Source: Parasponia andersonii
Lineage: Eukaryota; Streptophyta; Magnoliopsida; Rosales; Cannabaceae
Assembly: GCA_002914805.1 (NCBI GenBank)
Contig: JXTB01000187.1
Coordinates: 101,287 to 165,286 of the forward strand
Reading direction: 5' to 3'
Length of the DNA: 64,000 bases
Part shown: positions 10,153 through 22,038 of the stretch, one piece after another
Layout of the letters: the number at the start of each line of letters is the position of its first letter
Numbering within the stretch: position 1 is the stretch's first letter
Position numbers and translations under genes: made by a program
The notes under the pieces: model-generated
What the model saw: only the letters and a program-made list of their open reading frames with translations
What the model was told of the DNA's origin: nothing
Databases searched by the model: none

Positions 10153-11675
10153 TCAAGATGCATTAGAGATGTTCTTTATGTTCTTGAGTTAGATCAAAAT
10201 TTGTTGAGCGTTGGGCAACTAGTTTAGAATGGCTACTCATTGAATTTCGAAGATAATTGTTGTACCATTTATGACAAGGAAAATGAGAGATTGTTGTTGG
10301 AAAAGCTGAAAATGGAGAACCGAAGCTTCCTACTCAATTTCAAGCATGGCAATGAAGAAGCATTGAAGGCACAAGTTAGTAATGATTCATAGCTACGGCA
10401 CCGAAGGCTTGGGCATCTCAAGTTTCAAGATTTCAAACTACTGCATCAGAAAAATATTGTGCAAGGGCTTTCAAGAATTGAAGAAAAAAATGAAGTTTGT
10501 GAAGGATGTGCACTTGGCAAGTATCACCGACAACCATTCCCAAAATGAGTAGCTTGGAGAGCAAAAGTACCACTTGAATTGGTACATCTAGATGTCTGTA
10601 GATCAATGCGGACTCCGTCTCATTCACAAAATAGGTACTTTATTCTCTTTATTGATTTTACAAGAATGACATGGGTTTATTTTACGAGGTAATGATCTGA
10701 AGTTTTTACCTTATTCAAAAATTTCAAAAATTTTGTTGAAAAACAAAATGGCCATTTTATAAAGATTTTGAGAAGCGACAGAGGCAAGAAGTACACTTCA
10801 AGGGAGTTCGATCAATTTTATGAAGATGAAGGAGTAGAAAGACAACTCATTGTTGGTTATACTCCACAACAAAATGGTGTATCGGAAAGGAAAAAACAAA
10901 AAGTTATGGAAATGGCAAAGTCCATGTTGCATAAGAAGAAACTTCCTAATACTTTCTGGGCTGAAGCTGTTTATACAGCCGTGTATCTAATTAACAGGTG
11001 TCCAACTAAAGCAGTATGGAACCAAACTCCCATAGAAGCTTGAAATGGGAGAAAACCATCTGTGAAGCATCTGAAAGTCTTTGGTTGTGTATGCTATACT
11101 CAGGTTCCAAAAGAAAAAAGGTACAAGCTTGATGAAGCTAGTGAAAAGTGTATCCTTGTTGGTTATAGCTCACAATCAAAAGGCTATAGATTGTACAGCC
11201 TGAAGAACAAGAAAGTCATTATCAGCTATGATATTTTGTTTGATGAGAGTTCTACATAGAATTGGGAGAAAGAAGAAAGAGAGAAAGATGTTATTGTTCC
11301 AATCATTTTACCCCAAGAATCAACCATTGAAGAAGAAGAACATTCAGAAGATTCAATTCCACCAAGTTCACCATCATCACCAAGTATTCCCTCAAGCTCA
11401 AATTCATCCTTGCCAAGCTCAACCCCACGAAAAATGAGAAGTTTGAGTGATGTATATGAAAGATGCAATTTTTATGTTATTGAACCAGAAAGTTTCGAAG
11501 AAGTTGTGAAAGAAGAATATTGGAAGAAGGCTATGCAAGAGGAGATTGATGTTATCCAAAAGAATTAGACTTGGGAACTTGTTCCTAGGCCAAAAACCAA
11601 AGAAGTTATTGGGGTTAAATGGATTTACAAGGTGAAATACAATTCTGATGGCTCAGTTCAAAGAAACAAAACAAG

Positions 11676-11735
11676 GCTAGTTGCTAAAGATTATGCACAA
11701 CAGCCCGGTGTTGTGCATAATCTTTAGCAACTAGC
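11676..11735. repeat. Perfect 27-bp palindrome inside copia-A reverse transcriptase
   Basis: Left arm 11676-11702 and right arm 11709-11735 are exact reverse complements around a 6-bp centre GCCCGG. The left arm is normal RT coding sequence (RLVAKDYAQQPG). The right arm interrupts the usual continuation, which resumes as FYETF after 11735. The right arm looks like an inserted inverted copy of the left. Confidence 0.95.
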
Positions 11736-13039
11736 TGACTTTTATGAAACATTTACTTCGGTTGCTCGTTTAGATAATGTGAGAATTCTTATTGCTCAAA
11801 AGGGTTGGTTATTATACCAACTTCATGTCAAATCAACTTTTCTAAATGGAGAATTAAAAGAAAAGGTGTATATCGAACAACCTCAAGGCTATAAAGTTGT
11901 GAGAGAAGAAGAAAAAGTTCACAAGCTTAAAAAGGCTTTGCCTAGACTTAAACAAGCACCAAGAGCATGGTACAACTAGATTGATAGTTATTTTCTTGAA
12001 AAAGGATTCAGCAAAAGAAAAAGAGAGCCAAGACTGTATGTGAAGCAACAAGGTGAGTTTAATAGTCTTATTGTTGCCTTGTATGTTGATGATTTGGTTT
12101 TTACTAGAAATAATGAGAAAATGATTGATAATTTCAAAATGGAGATGATGAAAAAGTATGAAATGAGTGATTTACGATTGTTGCATAATTTTCTTGGCAT
12201 GGAGATTCATCAAGATAACGATGGAGTTTTTATTTGCCAAAAGAAAGTATGCTGAAAATTTTTTGAAAAAATTCAGAATGTTTGGTTGCAAATTAGTGAT
12301 CACTCTTTGTAATGAAAAGTTAATGAAAGAATATGGTAAAAAGAAGGTTTATGAAACACTCTATAGAAGTTTGGTTGGAAATTTATTGTATCTTATTGCG
12401 ACTAGACCAGATATTATGTTTGTTGTGAGTTTGTTGTCGAGGTTCATGAATAGTCCTAGCCAAGTTCACTTTGGTGTTGGAAAAAGAGTCTTGAGATACG
12501 TTCAAGGCACAATGAATTATGGAATCAGATTTGGAAGAAATCTTGATGTGAAGGTAATTAGCTTCTGTGATAGTGATTGGGGAGGATGTGCAGATGATAT
12601 GAAGAGCACCTCAGGCTATGTTTTTTCTCTTAGCTGAGGAGTTTTTTCTTGGTTATCAAAGAAGCAACAATCATTTGCTCAGTCCTCAGCTGAAGCAGAG
12701 TATATGTCAGCTTTCATAGCAACTTCTCAAGCAATTTGGCTTAGGAGAATCTTACAAGACATTAGAGAAAAGTAACCAGCTCCTACAGAAATGCTTTGTG
12801 ACAATAAATCAGCAATTTTCATAGCAGAGAATCCTTGTTTTCACAGCAGAACTAGATACATTGCAATCAAGTCAAGTATCACTTTATAGAGAAGCCATTG
12901 AAGATGAAGAGGTTCAACTCAACTATTGCAAGTTTGAAGAGCAAGTGGCAGATATCTTGAACAAGGCACTTCCTACAGCAAAGTTTCAGCAACTCAGGGG
13001 AGCACTTGGAGTTCAAGAGTAGTACACTAAAAGCGGAGA

Positions 13040-13314
13040 ATATTAATATATTTTATTGTACTGTTGCAGTTTATTTTTGGTTACCTTGGTTAAATTATTT
13101 TACTCAGCTTAGTTTATGTGTAAATCAATGGTTATGGTGTAAACAAATATAAGGCTGAGATTAAAAAGTAATATGTATCAAGGAAGCTTCTAGTACTTCC
13201 TTTTATATTTCAGGATCTGAAAAAATCAGACCTACAGAAAATAAATATCAGCTCTTTTTGGTGAAAAACTTTGCCCCATGTTCCTCTATTTTTTCTGAAA
13301 AAATTACAGCAACA
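13040..13314 (+). repeat. copia-A right LTR
   Basis: Matches the two pieces of the left LTR (932-1036 and 9391 onward) in order and without interruption. The first ~10 bases of the LTR (TGTTGGGATG) are missing here after a purine tract AAAAGCGGAG. The end is probably ACAGCAACA near 13314; no matching target duplication was found. Confidence 0.8.
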
Positions 13315-13330
13315 ATCTATATCTTTTAAG

Positions 13331-14434
13331 TGTCACACCGATTGTAGCATGCAATATATAAGGTTATAAACGTTTATAATAAATTTTTTCGATAAATAAT
13401 GTTACCAAAATATTATGCTCCAACTTTGAGTAGAATTTCGGTAGCACTTCAATACAAAGGATTGTTGACCGTCGAGGGCTGTGTTCCACACAGAGTCCTT
13501 AAAACTGATTCGCTCCCTCCACCAGAATGCTTGAGGATTTGCAAGCGTCAGTCTCCCAGGATACAACGACGAAGAGCAGCAGGTGAAGCACCAACACCTC
13601 CACTCTACGAACTGGATAGCTTTGAACTCAAACACACTAGAACTCTAGCTAGAAAAACTGAGGAACTCAAGAACACTTGAGAGATAATGGCAAAGAGAAG
13701 AAGACTTTTGTTTCTTTTGTTTTTGGTGTGTAGAATGAGGAGGGGAAGCTCACCTTTTATAGTCTCCAAGGAGGGACTTGGTAGCAAAACCAGAAAATTT
13801 TTCCATTAATCTCAAAACGTTAGAAAGGTTTCTGTTACTAACGTTTCATTAAACTGTGTAATAACATCCAAAACGTTCAGTTCATTCTGGTTCATAATGG
13901 AAAGGAAAAAAAAAATATTAGGCCACAACAAAAGGTTGGGCTTACTATGGTCCAAGTTTCGGCCCGACATTCGTGTCCGCAGGTGCGGGTACACACGAGC
14001 CCATGCAAATTCAGGCCCGACCCCGAAGATTTGCACCCCCCCTGCGCGCGCCTGAGAGAGCATCTGTGGTTGTTATTCTTACCACCATCACAAAACAAGG
14101 TTCTATATAAACCACTTGCACCATGCATTTCCCACCAATGTGGGATTATAATATTTTCCTTTCATTTTCCATTTCAATGGTGTACTTTTGAGCAACAATT
14201 TCTCATTCATCCGTGCACCATTTTGAGCGTGTGAATATACGAAATCGATGTCCTCACAGAGAAGAACAAGAATTCACTAAGATCTTTCATAAACAAGATG
14301 TGGATCCTATTCAATTTTTAGCTTAAAATGGTCCATGAAAATGGGTTTCATAACAAATTTTAATCTTTAAAATCCACTTGGGCTTCCAAGCCCAAGTCAA
14401 GCCCAAATTGTTTCCTTAACCCATTTTTCCAACA
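13331..14434 (-). repeat. copia-B 3' LTR
   Basis: 1104 bp, starting TGTCACACCGATTG and ending TTTCCAACA on the + strand. The 282-bp block 13399-13680 is identical to 19174-19455, whereas the rest of the LTR differs at scattered positions. A TATA-like TCTATATAAACC occurs near 14101. An antisense 93-codon frame fills the identical block but has no recognised domain. Confidence 0.93.
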
Positions 14435-15037
14435 ATCCCCCACATGAATGGAAATTGTAAAAAGAGAGACTACAGACTCTAGACAAGGTGATAGAGTTCA
14501 ACGAATTAAACCTGCATAGGATAGGTAGGTGTTACCCTTTGAACCTTCCCTCGTGAGAGTATATTTACTTTACTGACTGATCAGTAGACACGATGTCTTT
14601 GAACTGTTCTGTCGTTCATGTAAACAATAATATACTTCACACAGGAATTTTTCTTAACAAATCCAGTTCTTACGGTTATGTTCATTTTGGCCTTGAACAT
14701 CTCTGCCTGGTTCTGCAAGAGTTTCTACGGAATTAAGCCCTCATAATTCCCCTTTAAAGCGGCCCCACTTCTCTCTCACATAGGTGATTTCTTAGTTAAG
14801 AGTAACCGCACTACTCCGCTCGATTTCTCGACGCATAAGAATCATTAAATGCCTTTGCTTATCCTATTCCCTACAGGCATCACTGCTTTTCATCACAGGA
14901 ATGGACATAAGGGTAATACCCTCACAGGAGAATAACCATCACATTGATCCAACTAAGTCTTTACAATTAGGTTGTCCCTTTGAATCTAGTTCTTGGGATC
15001 TCCAGTCAACTAGGTTGGGTTTCCATTGTATAGACTT
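14435..15037 (-). other. copia-B 3' untranslated region and polypurine tract
   Basis: Lies between the pol stop (15038) and the 3' LTR. The minus strand ends in the purine-rich TGTGGGGGAT adjoining the LTR. No coding signal is seen. Confidence 0.7.
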
Positions 15038-16749
15038 TTACTTCATGGGCTTTAGTCCCATTCCTCTTGATGATTTGTCAACTAACTCTCTGTTCAACCC
15101 TTTAGTTAGCGGATCCACTAAGTTATCCTTAGACTTCACATAGTCTATAGAAATAACTCCCGTTGAGAGTAGTTGTCTAATGGTATTATGTCTACGACGT
15201 ATATGTCTAGACTTACCATTATACATGTTACTCTGTGCCCTTCCAATAGCCGATTGACTGTCGCAATGTATAGATATTAGCGGCACAGGCTTAGGCCAAT
15301 CTGGAATATCTTCTAAGAAATGGCGTAGCCATTCAGCCTCTTCACCACATTTATCTAGAGCTATAAACTCAGATTCCATCGTAGATCGGGCTATAATAGT
15401 TTGTTTTGAAGATTTCCATGATACAGCTGCTCCAGCTAGTGTGAACACATACCCACTAGTAGACTTTGAGTCTTTTATATCAGATATCCAATTTGCATCG
15501 CTGTATCCTTCTAAAACTGCAGGATATCTGTTATAGTGTAGTCCGTAGTTACGAGTATATCGTAAGTACCTAAATACTTTCNNNNNNNNNNNNNNNNNNN
15601 NNNNNNNNNNNNNNNNNNNNNNNNNNNNNNNNNNNNNNNNNNNNNNNNNNNNNNNNNNNNNNNNNNNNNNNNNNNNNNNNNNNNNNNNNNNNNNNNNNNN
15701 NNNNNNNNNNNNNNNNNNNNNNNNNNNNNNNNNNNNNNNNNNNNNNNNNNNNNNNCTTTTGAAAATCCATTTCGAACCAAGTGGCTTACATCCTGGAGGA
15801 AGATCCACTAGTTTCCACGTATGGTTTTGCAAGATGGAATCAATTTCAACCTTAATAGCCTCTTTCCACAAAGGTCCTTCAACAGAACTCATTGCTTTTT
15901 GGAAGCTTTGAGGTTCACTTTCCAACATGTAAACTAAAAAATCCAGACCAAAAGATTTTTCAGTTCTCGCTCTTTTACTGCGTCTAGGCTCATCTTCAAC
16001 GACTTGTTCTTGGTCCTGGCTATCCTCAGTGATAGCCTCATAAGTTCGTTTAGATGTACTAGGTACTTCCTCGGATTTATACGGAAATTCATGTTCAAAG
16101 AACGATGCATTTCTCGATTCCATTATTGTGTTCTTGTGTATGTCTGGGATTTGTGACTCATATACAAGAAACCGATAAGCACTACTATTATGTGCATAAC
16201 CAATGAAAATGCAATCTACTGTCTTTGGTCCTATTTTCACCTTTTTAGGAGTAGGTACCAATACCTTAGCAAGACATCCCCATACTCGCAAGTATTTGTA
16301 AGAAGGCTTTTTACCTTTCCACAGTTCATAAGGTGTCTTCTCTTCTTTCTTATGGGGTACCTTATTTAAAAGGTAATTAGCTGTTAAAACAGCTTCCCCC
16401 CACATGTTCTGAGGCAACCCAGAACTTAACAGCAATGCATTCATCATCTCTTTCAAGGTACGATTTTTCCTCTCAGCAACACCATTTGACTGAGGCGAAT
16501 AAGGCGGAGTGACTTCATGTATTATTCCGTGTTGTGCACAGAATTCACCAAAAAGTGATTCATACTCTCCACCACGATCACTTCTAATCATCTTAATCTT
16601 CTTATTAAGTTGATTTTCGACCTCACTCTTATAAAGAATAAACTTCTCTATTGCTTCGTCCTTGGATTTTAGCAAATACACATAACAATATTTTGTGCTA
16701 TCATCGATAAAAGTAATAAAATACTTATTGCCTCCCCTTGTTTGTACTA
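15038..16749 (-). pseudogene. copia-B integrase, partial RT and RNase H, with assembly gap
   Basis: Minus-strand frame with the integrase core (MIRSDRGGEYESLFGEF, PPYSPQSNGVAERKNRTLKE), the copia linker and the start of reverse transcriptase (PLGSKWIFK). It is followed by 174 N (15582-15755), then RNase H ([30 protein letters not shown]) and the stop at 15038. The RT catalytic core, normally about 300 residues here, is entirely absent; 174 N are far too few to hold it. The continuous frame across the N run is therefore not evidence of an intact protein. A 1-base loss near 16750 separates this frame from the protease frame upstream. Confidence 0.88.
15582..15755. other. Assembly gap (174 N)
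   Basis: Run of N inside copia-B pol. Flanking codons fall on either side of the missing RT core, so the real gap is probably about 1 kb unless the element is deleted. Confidence 0.99.
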
Positions 16750-16752
16750 ATT

Positions 16753-17478
16753 TTAATCACAAATGTCACTGTGAACTAAATCAAGGGGTTCCGACTTTCT
16801 TTCAATAGTTTGAAAAGATGACCTTGTCAATTTTGCCTCAATACAAGTTTGACACTTATGTTTTGTATCAATTTGGAAATTAGGAATATGATTTAAGTTA
16901 ATTAATCTACGTATAGTATCGTAATTAACATGTCCTAGTCTACCATGCCATAAAGTAGAAGACTCAATCAAATAAGTAGAAGAACTAGCTTTATTGATGT
17001 TGGGCTTTACAGTCATTACATTTAGTTTGAACATACCCCCACATTCATATCCCTTTCCCACAAAAAGACCATTTTTGGTCAATACAAATTTATCTGACTC
17101 AAATACCATACGGAATCCATGCTTATTCAGAAGTGAACCAGACACAAGGTTCTTACGGATATCCGGTACGTACATCACGTTATTCAGAGTCAGTTCCTTC
17201 CCAGAGGTCATCTTTAGCACTACTTTGCCCAGACCTTGTACTTCAGACGTGGCTGAATTACCCATGAAGAGCTTCTCCCCATTCTCTACCGGTTCAAAGG
17301 TTGTGAACAAGCCCTTGTCAGAACAAACATGTCTTGAAGCTCCAGTGTCAATCCACCATTCCCTTGGATTGGACCCAATAAGGTTGACTTCAGAAATGAC
17401 TGCAGACAAACTTATGTCTTCTACATCTTTTGTGATGCCATCCACCGCGTTGGCTTCATTCTTCTTCTTCTTTGGAAG
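16753..17478 (-). pseudogene. copia-B protease and integrase N-terminal region
   Basis: Encodes the aspartic protease WWIDTGASRHVCSDKGLF (intact DTG) and the GAG-pre-integrase region (LWHGRLGHVNYDTIRRL) with the zinc-binding H...C...C (CQTCIEAKL). It is in the same frame as gag, separated by one in-frame TGA at 17479-17481 (probably CGA to TGA). The frame ends at TAA at 16753 because one T appears to be lost relative to the continuing integrase frame. Confidence 0.9.
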
Positions 17479-18387
17479 TCAGCAATCTGAAGCCCTGTGA
17501 CCCATCTTGTCACAGTTAAAGCATTTTCCTTTAAATTTTTGCTTCTTGCCCACTCCACCTTTAGGTCCTAGTTTGGATCCTTTCTTTGACTTGTTCTTCT
17601 TAGCCTTGGAGCCTTGATCATGCTCCACAACATTTGCCTTTGCCCCAGACATACTAGTCTTTTCAGCACGTCTGTTGTCTTCTTCAATGCGGAGCCTTAT
17701 AACAAGGTCTTCAAGGCTCATGGCCTTTCGCTTGTGTTTTAGGTAGCTCTTGAAATCCTTCCATGAAGGGGGTAGCTTCTCAATAATAGTAGCTACTTGG
17801 AAGGGTTCACAAAGGGCCATCCCTTCTGCCTGAATCTCATGGAGAATCAATTGAAACTCCTGAACTTGACTGATTACAGTTTTTGAGTCGACCATTTTAT
17901 AATCGAGGAAGCGTCCCACCACAAATTTCTTGGAACCAGCATCCTCAGTTGTATATTTATGGTCTAATGACTCCCACAGTTCCTTTGCCGTTTTCTTATT
18001 ACGATATACACTATATAATGAATCGGTCAAACCATTCATTACATAGTTTCGGCATAGGTAGTCAGATTGTTTCCAAGCATCTACCGCAGCAAGAACTTGG
18101 AAATCTTGCTCATCTTCTCTGACTTTTGGAGCCTCTTCAGTCAAGAACCTTGCAAGGTTCAATGTGGTCAGATAAAATAGCATTTTTTGCTGCCACATTT
18201 TGTAGTTCAACCCATTGAACTTCTCAGACTTCTCTCCATGGTGCCCTGCTGGTATCATTGGAGTCACAAGAGAGTTTGGCACTCGAGTCATAGCAGGGAC
18301 TGGCACTGTCATTGCAGATGCCACAGCAGGCTGTTGAGAACTAGCCATGTTCTCGGCATTGACAACATCAACATTGTTGTTCGCCAT
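17479..18387 (-). pseudogene. copia-B gag
   Basis: A 302-residue frame from ATG at 18387. Gag capsid-type region: [17 protein letters not shown] near the start, LWESLDHKY, then [21 protein letters not shown] basic linker and a zinc knuckle [14 protein letters not shown] follow (C-x2-C-x4-H-x4-C intact). The frame is terminated by a TGA directly after the knuckle; the downstream codons LPKKKKNEAN continue in frame, so one nonsense change separates gag from pol. It would form the nucleocapsid shell. Confidence 0.92.
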
Positions 18388-18704
18388 CTCTGAAATTAAT
18401 CAATCAAANTTGCTCATCTTCTCTGACTTTTGGAGCCTCTTCAGTCAAGAACCTTGCAAGGTTCAATGTGGTCAGATAAAATAGCATTTTTTGCTGCCAC
18501 ATTTTGTAGTTCAACCCATTAAACTTCTCAGGATTCTCTCCATGGTGCCCTGCTGGTATCATTAGAGTCACAAGAGAGTTTGGCACTCGAGTCATAGCAG
18601 GGACTGGCACTGTCACCGCAGATACCACAGCAGGCTGTTGAGAACTAGCCATGTTCTCAGCATTGACAACATCAACATTATTATTCGCCATATCTGAAAT
18701 TAAT
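18106..18704 (-). repeat. Duplicated copia-B gag start across a single N
   Basis: About 290 bp (18106-18396) covering the gag start and leader reappears at 18410-18704 with about eight differences. A single N (18409) lies between the copies. This looks like two contig ends that overlap but were not merged, rather than a biological duplication. Confidence 0.85.
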
Positions 18705-19105
18705 CAAGCAAAGATTATTAATTGCAGTATAAAGTTGTTCCCAGGAAAGGCCGGAGGGTTCACAAACAGGTCCCACTTAAAATCCCACCTCCTAGACAGA
18801 ATTTCAAAGAAATTCCCAGGAAAGACGTGGAGGGGTCACAGTTGCTTCCTCTTCAAACCCGGTCTCCTTAGACAGAACACAAATTCTCCTCCACAAGAAT
18901 TCCACACAAAGAATAATAGTAATAACAAAGCAGCAAAGCAATATATTTATTCAAACAACTAGAATTATATATATTGCAGATATGAGCATAAAGAATTTAA
19001 CAAATAAATTCTAACATGCAACCTAGCGTAAAGAATTTAATTAAATAAATTCTAACATGCAACCTAGCAAAAACCTTATATAAAGCAATGAATCAGTTTT
19101 AAGAT
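18705..19105 (-). other. copia-B 5' leader with two small tandem duplications
   Basis: Between the gag start and the 5' LTR. TTCCCAGGAAAG recurs about 80 bp apart (near 18738 and 18816) in an imperfect duplication. A ~43-bp unit (TAAATTCTAACATGCAACCTAGC) is repeated at about 18989-19075. No canonical methionine-tRNA primer site is visible next to the LTR. Confidence 0.7.
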
Positions 19106-20209
19106 TGTCACACCAGTTGTAGCATGCAATATATAAGGTTACAAACATTTATAATAAATGTTTTCGATAAATAATGTTACCAAAATATTATGCTCCAACT
19201 TTGAGTAGAATTTCGGTAGCACTTCAATACAAAGGATTGTTGACCGTCGAGGGCTGTGTTCCACACAGAGTCCTTAAAACTGATTCGCTCCCTCCACCAG
19301 AATGCTTGAGGATTTGCAAGCGTCAGTCTCCCAGGATACAACGACGAAGAGCAGCAGGTGAAGCACCAACACCTCCACTCTACGAACTGGATAGCTTTGA
19401 ACTCAAACACACTAGAACTCTAGCTAGAAAAACTGAGGAACTCAAGAACACTTGAGAGAGAATGGCAAAGAGAAGAAGGCTTCTGTTTCTTTTGTTTTTG
19501 GTGTGTAGAATGAGGAGGGGAAGCTCACCTTTTATAGTCTCCAAGGAGGGACTTGGTAGCAAAACCAGAAAATTTTTCCATTAATCTCAAAACGTTGGAA
19601 AGGTTTCTGTTACTAACGTTTCATTAAACTGTGTAATAACATCCAAAACGTTCAGTTCATTCTGGTTCATAATGGAAAGGAAAAAAAAAAATTAGGCCAC
19701 AACAAAAGGTTGGGCTTACTATGGTCCAAGTTTCAGCCCGACATTCGTGTCCGCAGGTGCGGGCACACACGAGCCCATGCAAATTCAGGCCCAACCCCGA
19801 AGATTTGCACCCCCCCTGCGCGCGCCTGAGAGAGCATCTGTGGTTGTTATTCTTACCACCATCACAAAACAAGGTTTTATATAAACCACTTGCACCATGC
19901 ATTTCCCACCAATGTGGGATTATAATATTTTCCTTTCATTTTCCATTTCAATGGTGTACTTTTGAACAACAATTTCTCATTCATCCGTGCACCATTTTGA
20001 GCGTGTGAATATACGAAATCAATGTCCTCGCAGAGGAGAACAAGAATTCACTAAGATCTTTCATAAACAAGATGTGGATCCCACTCAATTTTTAGCTTCA
20101 AAATGGTCCATGAAAATGGGTTTCATAACAAATTTTAATCTTTAAAATCCACTTGGGCTTCCAAGCTCAAGCCAAGCCCAAATTGTTTCCTTAACCCATT
20201 TTTCCAATA
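19106..20209 (-). repeat. copia-B 5' LTR
   Basis: 1104 bp, same length as the LTR at 13331-14434. It starts TGTCACACCAGTTG on the + strand and ends TTTCCAATA, followed by the TTAAG duplication. A TATA-like TTTTATATAAACC occurs near 19875. It lies 694 bp upstream of the phosphatase start codon. Confidence 0.93.
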
Positions 20210-20902
20210 TTAAGTACCTTAAAACACTATTTTCGTATTGTTCCTGAGCTGAAATCACATCCAACAGGATGTTATGTTTAACGGCGATTCTAGATGGAAA
20301 TGACAAAATGGACCTAACTGGAACAAAATGATTAAGTTGGGGAGCTAAAAGCTATATATATATATAAAAAAAAAAACAATGGGGACCTATTTAAGACATT
20401 GGGCAAAAGTTGGGACCACTAGTTATATTATCCCTAATACTCTTTGATGATATGAATTATAAATTGAGAACATTTAATAATTATCATAATTATTTCCGTT
20501 CAGAAAGTTTTGAGAGAGGATGATATTATTGTCTTTAGTTGGGTACGTATTAAGTTGTGAACTGTGACTAAACGGTTTCTTCTGCTCCCCGAAAGTTTTG
20601 GCGCCGATATCTGATCTTCTTTCAAAACCGAAATATACAAGAAAACAAAAAACAAAAACAACAAAAAAAATTCATTACAGACAAAAGATCAAACAGATCA
20701 AGAATATTATCCCTGAAAAATAACAATTTTTATATAATTGATAATGAAAAGAGAGAACCCTGAAATCTTTGAATTGTCCCCAAAAAAAACCACAACAGCG
20801 TCCGTAACAACATGCCTTCGACCTACTCATATTTAGATCGATCAGTTTAGGGGCTTCGCGCATTTTTAATGAATGTATTCATCAAGTGGACATTCATTTT
20901 CA
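20210..20902 (+). promoter_or_regulatory. Presumed promoter and 5' UTR of the 5-phosphatase gene
   Basis: Sequence between copia-B and the phosphatase start. It holds TATA-rich runs (GCTATATATATATATAAAA near 20351) and an A-rich stretch near 20640-20670. No element is proven; the assignment is from position only. An in-frame upstream ATG at 20873 would add ten residues. Confidence 0.4.
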
Positions 20903-21992
20903 ATGGCCAAAGCTGGCGCCATCACCGCCGCCGCCGCCGCCACGGCCCCCGTGACGCTCACATGTACCTCACCTTCCTCCCCCAACACCCCTGATGGCTC
21001 TGCAAAGCACGAAAAGAAAAAGAGGGTAGGTATACCCATATATATATATATATTTTAATTTAAATTTCTGATTTGATTGTTATATTGGCGATATTTTGAT
21101 TTGTCTATGAAATTAATATTTATAAAAATAATTAAGTTTTTAAATGGGATTGATTAATAGTCTCCTTTTTCATGCTTCTGGATGAATTAAGTCTATCATT
21201 CCTAGGCTTTTTGGTTCCAAGAGAAATGGACGAGAAAGCCCTGATGGAGATGCAGTTGATCATGATCTTGGTGAACTTTTTCTCTTCATATATAATTTGA
21301 AGTTATTTCAGTAATAATTATTTATTAATTTTTGTGTACTATTAGGTGGTGTTCTTGAAAAAAAAAAACATTTCATATTCGATTAGGTTCTCTTATTATA
21401 ATAAATTTGTGCTATGTATTTATATATAAATTTTTCTTTACAGATCTGGACAAAAAGATTGCATCAAGCCGAAAAGAGTTCGTCCTTCAACCTGCCCCTA
21501 ATTTCATCAAGAAAAGTTGTTCAGGTATGCTTTCTATATCTGATTAATGCAATGCTAGCTATCGCATACTTTCATGCCTAGTAATGTGTACATTATATTA
21601 ATATTATAAAATTCTGTGACATCACCTAATAAAATATCTTATATATAGTTGTATTAATTAACGGGTCAGTTTGAGATCGAATGATCTATTTAAATTTAAT
21701 AGGTACATGGCCACGTACCAATATTTCAGATAGATCCAGAAATAAGTTTCTCCTTATCTTTACTTTGTGTTTGGGTAGCTTACCGAACAGTAATCTGTTT
21801 TGATTTTTTATGCCTATATATATATATATATATAACCTGCAATATTTCAAGGGAAAGAAATTAATGTGAGAAAAATTTTCACATTGACGCTGAGGCCGGC
21901 CTAATCATTTGATCAAAATGTCAATTAATTTAGCTAGACTTTGGACAACCAAATAAAATAATATTACTTAATTACTCATGTTGTCACTTAAT

Positions 21993-22038
<46 letters not shown>

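Larger units (their letters stand above)
9536..13030 (+). pseudogene. copia-A gag-pol remnant
   Basis: Ty1/copia polyprotein in the copia order. From about 9590 there is a gag C-terminal part (DKKIVDKIFISLPKKFDSKV). At 9960-10060 there is an aspartic protease with WFLDNGCTNHM, where DNG replaces the usual DSG/DTG. At about 10390-11260 there is integrase, with RRLGHLKF, ILRSDRGKKYTSREFD and YTPQQNGVSERKK. From about 11510 there is reverse transcriptase with ALYVDDLVF near 12075-12100. At 12255-13020 there is RNase H with SDWGGCADD and SSAEAEYMSA. Many stops and frameshifts (for example at 11041, 11260, 11566, 11978, 12253 and 12635) make it non-functional. The 5' half of gag is deleted. The order INT before RT confirms copia. 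Confidence 0.92.
13331..20209 (-). mobile_element. copia-B: minus-strand Ty1/copia element with 1104-bp LTRs
   Basis: Two LTRs of equal length (13331-14434 and 19106-20209) bracket a minus-strand gag-pol. The 5-bp duplication TTAAG lies at 13326-13330 and 20210-20214, so the ends belong to one insertion. The polypurine tract (minus strand TGTGGGGGAT) directly precedes the 3' LTR at 14435-14444. By eye the LTRs differ at about 25 positions outside one identical block, so the insertion is fairly recent. The outer TG...CA is intact on the 13.3-kb LTR; the 20.2-kb LTR ends AATA instead of AACA. Assembly gaps at 15582-15755 and 18409 mean the inner part may not be correctly represented. Confidence 0.93.

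Noticed and set aside
13399-13680. 93-residue frame present in both copia-B LTRs as a possible gene
   Set aside because: No domain or start context recognised, and it is antisense to the element. Its conservation is explained by being an LTR pair; only the lack of divergence is reported.
15038-16681. A 547-residue continuous frame on the minus strand
   Set aside because: It spans 174 N and lacks the RT core; the continuity is an artefact of the gap length.
20873-20902. Upstream in-frame ATG as the definite phosphatase start
   Set aside because: It would add ten residues (MYSSSGHSFS). Possible, but without transcript data the ATG at 20903 was kept as the conservative choice.
21998-22031. (TA)n runs in phosphatase introns as regulatory elements
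   Set aside because: Simple microsatellites common in plant introns, with nothing to support a regulatory role.
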